Below, one piece after another: positions 1 through 7,564 of a stretch of DNA of 64,000 nt. A model generated the notes under the pieces. It saw only the letters and a list, made by a program, of their open reading frames with translations, did no database searches and was not told the origin of the DNA. The DNA comes from Paraburkholderia rhynchosiae (GTDB taxonomy: Bacteria > Pseudomonadota > Gammaproteobacteria > Burkholderiales > Burkholderiaceae), in assembly GCF_002879865.1 (NCBI RefSeq), contig NZ_PNXY01000008.1, positions 62,001 to 126,000 of the forward strand, read 5' to 3'. Position 1 is the first letter of the stretch. The number at the start of each line of letters is the position of its first letter. The position numbers were made by a program, and so were the translations under genes.

Positions 1-777
1 GCGGCCATGTCTGTGGCGGAGATCGAGCGCATCGTTCTGCCTGCGGGCAATGACAGATGTGTGGTCGGCGATGTGTTTGACGTGTCGCGCGGCGGCGATG
101 CTGCCGCTGCGTCCGAAGAAGCGTCTCAGGCCAGCTCTGACGCTGCATTGGTGATCGAAGACGCCGCGCCGTGGCTCGACCGCGTCGGCGCGCGGATGAC
201 CGAAGGGCATCTCATCGTGCAAGGTTCGACCGGCGATCACAGCGGCTTCCAGATGGCTGGCGGCGTGTTGCGCATCGACGGCGACGCCGGACACTTCACC
301 GCTTGCGAGATGCGCGGCGGACGGTTGACGGTCGCGGGCGATTGCGGCGATTTCGCGGCCGGCGCGCTCGTCGGCGACATGGAGGGCATGACGGGCGGCA
401 CGCTAACGATTCATGGCAACGCCGGCGCGCGGCTCGCCGACCGGATGCGCCGCGGGCTGGTGCTGGTCGGCGGCGATGCGGGCGACTTCGCGGCGTCGCG
501 GCTCGTGGCGGGCACCATCGGCATCGCCGGTCAACTCGGCGCACACTATGCGTACGGTATGAGGCGCGGAACCCTGCTGCTCGCGCAGCGTCCCACGTAT
601 TTGCCGCCCACCTTCACAGACGGCGGTCGCGGTTTCGACGTATTCTGGTCGTTGCTCGTACGCAGTCTCGCCGGCGAAATCGCGCCGTTTTCGCAGTGGC
701 GCGAGGCGAGCTTGCCGCGCCGCTATGCAGGCGACGTCGCCGTCGACGGGCGAGGTGAAATACTCGTGATGGGCTAG
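1..777 (+). CDS. fhcC: Formylmethanofuran dehydrogenase-type subunit C (formyltransferase/hydrolase complex), probably 5'-truncated by the window edge
   Basis: Subunit C of the Fhc complex, which in methylotrophs turns formyl-tetrahydromethanopterin into formate in cytosolic formaldehyde oxidation. The visible protein is a run of glycine-rich repeats (G..G....M.GG types, about residues 65-190), the right-handed beta-helix also found in the FwdC/GltS C-terminal family. The first ATG is at 7, but the reading frame is open to base 1 and the protein begins close to conserved-looking sequence. I recall family members having roughly 20-40 more N-terminal residues, so the real start probably lies outside the window. 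It ends 104 bases before a cytochrome b561 gene on the same strand. The other fhc genes would lie to the left. Confidence 0.85.
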   Translation, partial: AAMSVAEIERIVLPAGNDRCVVGDVFDVSRGGDAAAASEEASQASSDAALVIEDAAPWLDRVGARMTEGHLIVQGSTGDHSGFQMAGGVLRIDGDAGHFTACEMRGGRLTVAGDCGDFAAGALVGDMEGMTGGTLTIHGNAGARLADRMRRGLVLVGGDAGDFAASRLVAGTIGIAGQLGAHYAYGMRRGTLLLAQRPTYLPPTFTDGGRGFDVFWSLLVRSLAGEIAPFSQWREASLPRRYAGDVAVDGRGEILVMG

Positions 778-881
778 GTAAAAGCGCCGCGCGGCCCGCA
801 TAAACATGCAGTCAAACGGGCTGTCGGATAGCTGGTCAAAACAGTGTCCGACACAGACACCGGATAACGAGGGAGGCAGAC

Positions 882-1448
882 ATGACGATCGCGCATTCTT
901 CTTCCGCGCAGCCTGGCGCCGACGCACCCGCGCCGCGCTATGCCGGCTCGTTGATCGCGCTGCATTGGCTGATCGCCTTCGGCATCATCGGCTTGCTCGC
1001 GCTGGGGCTCTATATGGTCGGACTGCCGAAAGGCTTGCCGGTCAAGGCGACGCTGCTTAACCTTCACAAGTCCATCGGACTAACGGTTTTCCTGCTGGTG
1101 CTTCTCCGCATCATGGCGCGTGTGGCCTTTCATCGGCCGCCCTTGCCGCCGATGCGACCGTGGCAACGCGCCGCCGCGCGCACTACGCAGGGCCTTTTAT
1201 ACGTAGCAATGGTGGCAATGCCCTTGTCGGGCTATCTGGGCTCGTCGTTCAATCGTTACGGAACACGCTTCTGGGGCATTCCGCTGCCGAAATGGGGCTG
1301 GGACGATGCGGGCTTGCGCGGGCTGTTCTTCGGCATTCACGAGGCCATCGCCTATGCGCTGATCGTGCTGATCGTGTTGCATGTGGCGGGCGCGCTCAAG
1401 CATCAGTGGATCGATCGCGACAATCTGCTCGCGAGGATGCTGCCATGA
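882..1448 (+). CDS. Cytochrome b561 family membrane protein
   Basis: Inner-membrane di-heme b cytochrome of 188 residues, a normal length for bacterial b561. Four hydrophobic segments lie at about 23-47, 62-80, 103-120 and 150-170. Candidate heme-ligand histidines are H28, H62, H153 and H167. The start has a good ribosome site (GAGGGAGG, 7 bases upstream). The stop overlaps the next ATG by 4 bases (ATGA), so it is translationally coupled to the hydrolase gene. Next to fhc and pqq genes it may pass electrons from a periplasmic PQQ dehydrogenase or formate/formaldehyde oxidation to the quinone pool. That role is inference from position. Confidence 0.88.
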   Translation: MTIAHSSSAQPGADAPAPRYAGSLIALHWLIAFGIIGLLALGLYMVGLPKGLPVKATLLNLHKSIGLTVFLLVLLRIMARVAFHRPPLPPMRPWQRAAARTTQGLLYVAMVAMPLSGYLGSSFNRYGTRFWGIPLPKWGWDDAGLRGLFFGIHEAIAYALIVLIVLHVAGALKHQWIDRDNLLARMLP

Positions 1449-2497
1449 AGCGGCCCGGCTCATACACGCGCTCATGCGCACACTCGTACACGCGGCCACG
1501 TTCACAGCACGGCTCGTCGCAAGCGCCGCTGACGCTCGACGCATTGCGCACGCGCGACGGTCAGCGGGTGTCGTTCGCCGTTGCCGGAGCCGCGGACGGC
1601 GTGCCGGTCGTTGTACTGCACGGCGGTCCGGGCAGCGGCAGTCAGCCGGACGCAACGCGGCTCTTCGACTTGACGCGCTTCAGAATCGTGCTGATCGACC
1701 AGCGCGGCACCGGACGCTCGACGCCGGGCGGCAGCGTGCGCCGCAACCGCACGGATCGGCTGATCGAAGACATCGAAGCGGTGCGGATGCGGCTCGGCGT
1801 CGAACGCTGGGGCGTGCTCGGCGGCTCGTGGGGCGCGGCGCTCGCGCTCGCGTATGCGGGACGGCATCCGCAATCGGTGACGGGCGTGGTGCTACGTGGC
1901 CTCTTTCTCACTTCGATGCGCGAGGTTCGCGGCTTGTTCGTCGCGTCGCGCAAGCGTGCGCCGGGCGCATGGGCGAAGCTCTGCGCCGCAGCGCGTTGCG
2001 AGCGGCCCGCCGACCTGCTCGCGCGCTGTCATGCCCAGCTGCAACGCGGCGGCGCCGGCGACACGCGACAGCAGACAATCGCGCTCGCATGGCGCGGCTA
2101 TGAAAACGCGGTGCTCGCCAGTGCCTCGGCCCGACGCAAGCGCGTGCCCGCCAGAGACTCGCGAAAAGACAGCCGCAAGCTGGTCGGCAAGTACCGCATT
2201 CAGGCGCATTATCTGGTTCATCGCTGCTGGCTCGGAGAGACGCAATTGCTGTCGCTCGCTCACCGCGCCGCCGCGGCCGGCGTGCCGCTTGCCGCGGTGC
2301 ACGGCTCACGCGATCCGGTTTGCCCGCCCGACAATCTGTGGCGGCTCGCGCGCGCCGTGCCCACCGCGCACGTCGAATGTGTGCGTGCCGGCCATCTGGC
2401 AAGCGATCCGGCCTTGCACGAACGCACGGCCCACGCGCTCGCAACGATGTTCCTTCCACCTACTCACGAGGGGCGCACGCTGCGCCACGCGGCATGA
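1445..2497 (+). CDS. Alpha/beta hydrolase, proline iminopeptidase-like (S33 family)
   Basis: A 350-residue alpha/beta hydrolase. Visible family marks are the oxyanion-hole HGGPGSGS, the nucleophile elbow GGSWGA, a late DPVCPPDN carrying the acid, and GHLASDP with the catalytic histidine. This order and the HGGPG motif fit prolyl aminopeptidases, but substrate cannot be read from sequence. The start at 1445 is chosen because ATGA overlaps the cytochrome b561 stop. Its own stop overlaps the pqqB start in the same way. It is therefore wedged inside the pqq transcription unit. A role in trimming the PqqA peptide or in alcohol/ester metabolism is possible but unproven. Confidence 0.82.
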   Translation: MKRPGSYTRSCAHSYTRPRSQHGSSQAPLTLDALRTRDGQRVSFAVAGAADGVPVVVLHGGPGSGSQPDATRLFDLTRFRIVLIDQRGTGRSTPGGSVRRNRTDRLIEDIEAVRMRLGVERWGVLGGSWGAALALAYAGRHPQSVTGVVLRGLFLTSMREVRGLFVASRKRAPGAWAKLCAAARCERPADLLARCHAQLQRGGAGDTRQQTIALAWRGYENAVLASASARRKRVPARDSRKDSRKLVGKYRIQAHYLVHRCWLGETQLLSLAHRAAAAGVPLAAVHGSRDPVCPPDNLWRLARAVPTAHVECVRAGHLASDPALHERTAHALATMFLPPTHEGRTLRHAA

Positions 2498-3414
2498 AGA
2501 TCAAGGTTCTCGGCTCATCGGCGGGCGGCGGCTTTCCGCAATGGAACTGCAATTGCCGCAATTGCGACGGCGTGCGGCGCGGCACGTTGAAGGCGACGCG
2601 CCGCACGCAATCGTCGATTGCAGTCAGCGCGAATGGCGAGGATTGGCTGCTCGTCAATGCGTCGCCCGATCTGCTCGCGCAGATTGCCGCGAATCCCGAA
2701 CTGCAACCGGCCCGCCGCGTGCGCGATAGCGGCATTGCGGCGGTGCTCGTCATCGACGCGCAGATCGATCACGTGACGGGCCTCCTGATGCTGCGCGAGC
2801 GCGACACGCCGCTGCCGCTCTACGCGACCGACGCGGTCTGGCAAGACCTGACGAGCGGCTTCCCGATCGCGCCGATGCTCTCACATTACTGCGGCGTCGA
2901 GCATCGTCGCATCGCGCTCGACGGCGCACCACTTGCGGTTAAGGCGCTGCCGGGCGTGCAGATCGACGCGCTGCCGCTGTCGAGCAAAGCGCCGCCCTAC
3001 TCGCCGCATCGCAACGCACCCGAGCGCGGCGACAACATCGGGCTCGTCTTCACGAACCGGCAGACCGGCAAGCGCGTGTTCTACGCGCCGGGTCTCGGCG
3101 CGATCGAAACACATGTGCTAGACGCAATGCGCGGGGCGGATCTGCTGCTCGTCGACGGCACCGTGTGGACCGGCGATGAAATGATCCGCCTCGGCCTCTC
3201 GAAGAAAACCGCGGCGGATATGGGTCATCTGCAACAGTCCGGCCCTGGTGGCATGATCGAGGTACTGGATTCGCTTGGTGAACAGAACAAGCGCAAGGTG
3301 CTCATCCACATCAACAATACGAATCCGGTTCTTGTCGAGGACGGCCCGGAACGCCGCATCCTCACGGAGCACGGCATTGAAGTTGCGTACGACGGCATGA
3401 GCTTCGAACTATGA
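2494..3414 (+). CDS. pqqB: PQQ biosynthesis protein PqqB
   Basis: Metallo-beta-lactamase-fold oxygenase of PQQ biosynthesis (306 residues, the usual size). It is thought to hydroxylate the cross-linked Glu-Tyr intermediate in the cytosol. The N-terminus [19 protein letters not shown] and the following CxCxxC-type cysteines are the family signature, and [12 protein letters not shown] carries the Asp-His of the fold. The start at 2494 is fixed by this N-terminus and by the ATGA overlap with the hydrolase stop. An upstream in-frame extension would lie inside the hydrolase and looks non-coding. A 43-base gap separates it from pqqC. Confidence 0.97.
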   Translation: MKIKVLGSSAGGGFPQWNCNCRNCDGVRRGTLKATRRTQSSIAVSANGEDWLLVNASPDLLAQIAANPELQPARRVRDSGIAAVLVIDAQIDHVTGLLMLRERDTPLPLYATDAVWQDLTSGFPIAPMLSHYCGVEHRRIALDGAPLAVKALPGVQIDALPLSSKAPPYSPHRNAPERGDNIGLVFTNRQTGKRVFYAPGLGAIETHVLDAMRGADLLLVDGTVWTGDEMIRLGLSKKTAADMGHLQQSGPGGMIEVLDSLGEQNKRKVLIHINNTNPVLVEDGPERRILTEHGIEVAYDGMSFEL

Positions 3415-3457
3415 AGCGCGGCCAGGAAGCACTCGTGAGGCACGAACCGGAGACGGC

Positions 3458-4210
3458 ATGAACGCGAAAGACACCTTGGGGACAGCGCCGCGGCACGATG
3501 CGCAAACCGGCGAACGTAGCAGCGAACCCGCCTGGACCCGCGAGGAATTCGAAGCCCAGTTGCGTGCAAAGGGCACCGCGTACCACATTCATCATCCGTT
3601 CAATGTGAAGATGAATAGCGGCGGTTGCTCGCGCGAGCAGATTCGCGGCTGGGTCGCGAACCGCTTCTACTATCAGATCAACATTCCGCTGAAAGACGCG
3701 GCCGTCATGTCGAATTGTCCGGATCGCGAGACGCGCCGCCGCTGGGTGCTGCGCATTCTCGATCACGACGGCTACGGCGACGAGGAAGGCGGCATCGAAA
3801 CATGGGCGCGGCTTGCCGACGCGGTCGGCCTGTCGCGCGACGAATTGTGGTCGCTCAAGCACGTGACGCCCGGCGTGCGCTTCGCCGTCGACGCCTATGT
3901 GAACTTCGCGCGCCGCGCGCCGTGGCAGGAATCGGTGTGTTCGTCGCTGACGGAAATGTTTGCGCCGCAGGTGCATCGAGACCGGCTCGCGAGCTGGCCG
4001 GAACACTATCCGTGGATCGAAGCTTCGGGTCTCGCGTATTTCCGCTCACGCATCACGCTCGCGCAGCGCGACGTGCAGCATGGACTCGAAGTCACGCTTG
4101 ACTATTTCACGCGGCGCGACCAGCAGGAACGCGCGCTCGACATCCTGCAATTCAAGCTCGACATTCTGTGGACCATGCTGGATTCGATCGAAAAGGCTTT
4201 TCCGCAATGA
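3458..4210 (+). CDS. pqqC: Pyrroloquinoline-quinone synthase PqqC
   Basis: Cofactor-free oxidase that performs the final ring closure and eight-electron oxidation to PQQ. The protein has 250 residues with the TenA/PqqC all-helical fold. Recognisable segments are [32 protein letters not shown] and [15 protein letters not shown]. The start at 3458 follows GGAGACGGC. The pqqD ATG begins inside its stop region (overlap 4207-4210), which indicates translational coupling. Confidence 0.97.
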   Translation: MNAKDTLGTAPRHDAQTGERSSEPAWTREEFEAQLRAKGTAYHIHHPFNVKMNSGGCSREQIRGWVANRFYYQINIPLKDAAVMSNCPDRETRRRWVLRILDHDGYGDEEGGIETWARLADAVGLSRDELWSLKHVTPGVRFAVDAYVNFARRAPWQESVCSSLTEMFAPQVHRDRLASWPEHYPWIEASGLAYFRSRITLAQRDVQHGLEVTLDYFTRRDQQERALDILQFKLDILWTMLDSIEKAFPQ

Positions 4211-4473
4211 ACGACACCACCGCCGATCGTCCCGCGCTCAACAAGCTGTTTCGCCTGCAATGGGAACCCGCGCAGAACGCTCACGTGCTGCTCTATCCCG
4301 AGGGGATGGTGAAGCTCAATCAGAGCGCGGCGGAGATTCTCAAACGTTGCGACGGCACGCGCGATATGGACGCGCTGATCGCCGATCTGGAACAGGCGTT
4401 CAGCACCACCGGGCTCGCTCCCGAAGTGCGGGCGTTCGTAACCGACGCGCGTTCACGTGGATGGCTGGAGTAG
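4207..4473 (+). CDS. pqqD: PqqD, peptide chaperone of PQQ biosynthesis
   Basis: Small (88 residues) RiPP-recognition-element protein that binds the PqqA precursor peptide and presents it to PqqE. Family marks are the N-terminal FRLQWE strand, [11 protein letters not shown] and the helix [11 protein letters not shown]. The start at 4207 overlaps the pqqC stop. A longer in-frame ATG at 4168 lies inside pqqC and is rejected. The pqqE start follows 4 bases after the stop. The free-standing form of PqqD is used here, not a PqqC-PqqD fusion. Confidence 0.95.
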   Translation: MNDTTADRPALNKLFRLQWEPAQNAHVLLYPEGMVKLNQSAAEILKRCDGTRDMDALIADLEQAFSTTGLAPEVRAFVTDARSRGWLE

Positions 4474-4477
4474 CGCA

Positions 4478-5698
4478 ATGACCGACCTCTCGCAACCCGC
4501 TGCCGATGTGCAGTCACAAGCCGCCCCAACCGGCGTGGCGCCGCCCCTCTGGCTGCTCGCGGAGTTGACGTATCGCTGTCCGCTGCATTGCGCGTTCTGC
4601 TACAACCCGGTCGACTACACCGATCACAGCCGCGAACTCAGCACCGAACAATGGCTCGGCGTGCTGCGCGACGCGCGCGCGCTCGGCGCCGCGCAACTCG
4701 GTTTTTCGGGCGGCGAACCGCTGGTGCGCGACGACCTCGAAGTGCTCGTCGAAGAAGCGCGGCGGCTTGGTTTCTACACGAATCTGATCACCTCGGGCGT
4801 CGGTCTCACCGACAAGCGCCTCGGCGACCTGAAGGCCGCCGGCCTCGATCACATTCAGTTGTCGTTCCAGGATTCGACGCAGGAACTCAACGACTTTCTG
4901 AGCAGCACGCGCACCTTCGATCTGAAGCAGCGGGTCGCCGCGTCGATCAAACGGCATGGTTTTCCGATGGTGCTGAATTGTGTGCTGCATCGCTATAACC
5001 TGCCGCACGTCGACAAGATCATCGAGATGGCGCTGGCGATGGGCGCCGAATACCTGGAGCTCGCGAACACGCAGTACTACGGCTGGGCACATCACAATCA
5101 GGCGCAGCTCATGCCGACACCCGAACAGCTGGAAGAAGCGGAAGCGGTGGTCGAGCGTTATCGCCGCACGCAGGGTGATCGCTGCAAGATTTTCTTCGTG
5201 GTACCCGACTATTTCGAGCGGCGGCCGAAGCGCTGCATGAACGGCTGGGGCGCAGTGTTTCTCGGCGTGGCGCCGGACGGCGCGGCGCTGCCCTGTCACG
5301 CCGCGCGCAGTCTGCCCGGACTCGTGTTGCCGAACGTGAAAGAGACGCCGCTGCGCGAGATCTGGTACGAGAGCGACGCGTTCAATCGCTTTCGCGGCTT
5401 CGGCTGGATGAAAGAGCCGTGCCGCAGTTGCGACGAGAAGGAACGCGACCTGGGCGGCTGCCGCTGCCAGGCGTATCTGCTCACCGGCGATGCAGCCAAT
5501 GCAGATCCGGTGTGCGACAAGTCGCCGTCGCATGAAAAGGTGGTGAACGTCGTGAAGTTAGCGCGCGAGACGGCTACCGCAAACGAGCCGCGCGAGCAGC
5601 CCATCGTGTTTCGTAACGACGCCAATTCCCGCAAGCTGGTGGCCGCGTGTTCGTCGGACGAGCCGCCGCATGAGCGCGGCCGTGGACAGGGAGGTTGA
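4478..5698 (+). CDS. pqqE: PQQ biosynthesis radical SAM protein PqqE
   Basis: Radical SAM/SPASM enzyme that makes the carbon-carbon bond between Glu and Tyr of PqqA. The 4Fe-4S site CPLHCAFC gives C34, C38 and C41. FSGGEPLVRDD is the GGE motif. The C-terminal SPASM cysteines appear in CHAARS, CRSCDEKERDLGGCRC and the final VCDKSPSH. The protein has 406 residues, with a C-terminal tail of about 40 residues after the SPASM part that looks poorly conserved. The start at 4478 is preferred over an ATG at 4457 that lies inside pqqD. The stop overlaps the ribosome-binding stretch of the downstream response regulator gene. Confidence 0.97.
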   Translation: MTDLSQPAADVQSQAAPTGVAPPLWLLAELTYRCPLHCAFCYNPVDYTDHSRELSTEQWLGVLRDARALGAAQLGFSGGEPLVRDDLEVLVEEARRLGFYTNLITSGVGLTDKRLGDLKAAGLDHIQLSFQDSTQELNDFLSSTRTFDLKQRVAASIKRHGFPMVLNCVLHRYNLPHVDKIIEMALAMGAEYLELANTQYYGWAHHNQAQLMPTPEQLEEAEAVVERYRRTQGDRCKIFFVVPDYFERRPKRCMNGWGAVFLGVAPDGAALPCHAARSLPGLVLPNVKETPLREIWYESDAFNRFRGFGWMKEPCRSCDEKERDLGGCRCQAYLLTGDAANADPVCDKSPSHEKVVNVVKLARETATANEPREQPIVFRNDANSRKLVAACSSDEPPHERGRGQGG

Positions 5699-5700
5699 GC

Positions 5701-6363
5701 ATGGCCGCGGCGGACATCTCAGTGTTGCTCGTCGACGATCACGCGGTGGTGCGCGAAGGCTATCGGCGCCTGCTCGAACTGAACGCCGACGTGCATGTGT
5801 GCGGCGAGGCAGCCGACGCCGCACAGGCCTATCAGCGCTTCTGCGCGCTGCGACCCGATGTGGTCGTGATGGACGTCTCGTTACCCGGCGCGAGCGGCAT
5901 CGAGGCAATGCGGCGCATGCTCGCACGCGAGCCCGACGCGCGCGTGCTGATTTTCAGTGTGCACGAGGAAGCGATCTTCGTGCGCCGCGCGCTCGACGCC
6001 GGCGCGCTAGGCTATGTGACCAAGGCCAGCGCGCCCGATGTGCTGGTCGAAGCGGTTCGCACGATCGCGCGGCGCGCGAGCTATCTGAGCCCCGACATCT
6101 CGCAGGCGCTCGCGCTGCGCAATGCGTTCAGCGAAGGCCCGCCTGGACGGCAGTTATCCGCGCGCGAATTCGAGGTGCTGCGTCTGCTCGTGCAGGGCTA
6201 TACGCTGCCGAGCATCGCCGAAAAACTGGGACTCAGCCAGAAGACGGTGGCCAATCATCAGTCGGTGATCCGGCAGAAATTCGGCGCCGACAACGGCGTG
6301 CAGCTCGCGCAAATGGCGAGCCGTCTCGGGCTTCAGTTTACCGGTTCGGCCAGCCCCGCGTGA
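5701..6363 (+). CDS. NarL/LuxR-type response regulator
   Basis: Cytosolic DNA-binding response regulator of 220 residues. The receiver domain spans about 5-120, with acidic pair D12/D13, phospho-acceptor D58 in VVVMDVSLPG and K108 in GYVTKAS. The LuxR-type helix-turn-helix lies at about 150-212 (LSAREFEVLRLLVQGY, IAEKLGLSQKTVANH). It begins 2 bases after the pqqE stop with GGGAGG as ribosome site, so it is cotranscribed with pqq. A TTG at 5695 in frame is a weaker alternative start. Its 3' end overlaps the convergent kinase gene by 31 bases. LuxR-type regulators of PQQ-dependent alcohol oxidation (AgmR/ExaE type) are known precedents. Confidence 0.93.
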   Translation: MAAADISVLLVDDHAVVREGYRRLLELNADVHVCGEAADAAQAYQRFCALRPDVVVMDVSLPGASGIEAMRRMLAREPDARVLIFSVHEEAIFVRRALDAGALGYVTKASAPDVLVEAVRTIARRASYLSPDISQALALRNAFSEGPPGRQLSAREFEVLRLLVQGYTLPSIAEKLGLSQKTVANHQSVIRQKFGADNGVQLAQMASRLGLQFTGSASPA

Positions 6364-7355
6364 GCGGGCACGCGCGCGCAGAACAGAAAGCCGCCTTCGG
6401 GCTTGCTCGCCATATGAAACTCCCCGCCGAGCGCCTCGACGCGCTCGCGCATGCCGATCAAACCAAGGCCGTCGCGCGGTGCATCGAGATCGACACCGGG
6501 ACCATCATCGACCATCGTTACAACGATTTCGTCGATGAGCTCGTCGTGCTGTTCGCTTCGCCTGTCGCGATGCGCCTCCCGCGGCGCGCGCACCATGAAC
6601 ACCTCCACGCGTGACTTGCTCGCAAACTTCGAGACGTTCGTGAGCCCTTCCTGCACGAGCCGGTACAGCGTGATGGTGAGCGTATCGCTAAGGCCCGTGA
6701 AATCGCCTTCTATCGTCAACGAGAATGACGCGTCGGGTAGCCGCTCGCGCCAACCGTCGACGCAATGTTCGAGCGCGCTCGGCAAACCGAACTCGTCCAG
6801 GCCGATGGGCCGCAAGCGCCGGATCATGCCGCCGATCTGTCGGTAGACATGACTTGCGCTCTGCATCAGACCGAGCGACACGCGATGAATCTCCGGCTCA
6901 TGCTCGACGGACAGATCGCGGATGCGCGCTGCGTCGAGCGAAATCGCGTTCAGGTACTGGCCAAGTTCATCGTGCAGTTCGCGCGCGAGATGGCGGCGCT
7001 CGAGCTCCTGCGCCTGCAACGCCTGGTTGGCGAGACGCCGGTTGTCGGCGAGCAGACGTTCGGCCTGTTCCTCGAGCGCGCGGCGGTACGCAAGCTCGCG
7101 ACGCGTCTCGCGATAACGGCGCCACGCGAACCACGCAAGACCCATGGACAACACGCATAGCGTGCCCGGCAATTCGTCGAGCTGGAAGCGTTCGAGACCT
7201 CGGGTCCAGCGATAGGCGCGCTCGCTCACATCGAACGCCGTGCTGAACACGGCAGCGAGCAAGGTCAATGCAAGCACCCACGCAAGGTCGCGCGGAACCG
7301 TCGAATGCGGCGGATCGCGGTGCGTTGAAGAAGGGTTCGGGGAATCGCTCGACAT
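6333..7355 (-). CDS. Sensor histidine kinase, HisKA_3/NarX-type
   Basis: Membrane kinase of 340 residues, the likely partner of the adjacent regulator. Two membrane segments lie at about 23-42 and 62-80, with a very short periplasmic stretch, then a coiled-coil region (85-120). The dimerisation box LERRHLARELHDELGQ carries the phospho-histidine (about residue 128). A C-terminal ATPase domain follows, with a GLTNVSKFA N-box, DDGPGVD and GLGLIGMRERVEALGG. This subclass pairs with NarL/LuxR regulators. The start is the ATG at 7355; a GTG codon immediately before it is possible. It runs against the regulator gene, with overlapping 3' ends. Confidence 0.92.
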   Translation of the reverse strand: MSSDSPNPSSTHRDPPHSTVPRDLAWVLALTLLAAVFSTAFDVSERAYRWTRGLERFQLDELPGTLCVLSMGLAWFAWRRYRETRRELAYRRALEEQAERLLADNRRLANQALQAQELERRHLARELHDELGQYLNAISLDAARIRDLSVEHEPEIHRVSLGLMQSASHVYRQIGGMIRRLRPIGLDEFGLPSALEHCVDGWRERLPDASFSLTIEGDFTGLSDTLTITLYRLVQEGLTNVSKFASKSRVEVFMVRAPREAHRDRRSEQHDELIDEIVVTMVDDGPGVDLDAPRDGLGLIGMRERVEALGGEFHMASKPEGGFLFCARVPAHAGLAEPVN

Positions 7356-7564
7356 CACGTTTGCATTCTACTCAGGCCAGTCGGACACGAAATGGTTGCA
7401 ACGGGTTTGGGAACGCTTCCTCGCGATTTCGGGAAAAGCTCCCGAGCTTTCGCGAGCTCGCGCATGCGAAGCTTTGCACACCACGAAAAAAAGCGCTACG
7501 TACGCCGCAGAGCGGCTGCGTTAATCAAGAGCGTCGTAGCTTCGATCCGGCAGGAGACACAATA

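Noticed and set aside
1160..1444. N-terminal extension of the alpha/beta hydrolase to 1160
   Set aside because: It would lie wholly within the cytochrome b561 gene in another frame; the ATGA overlap at 1445 is a better start.
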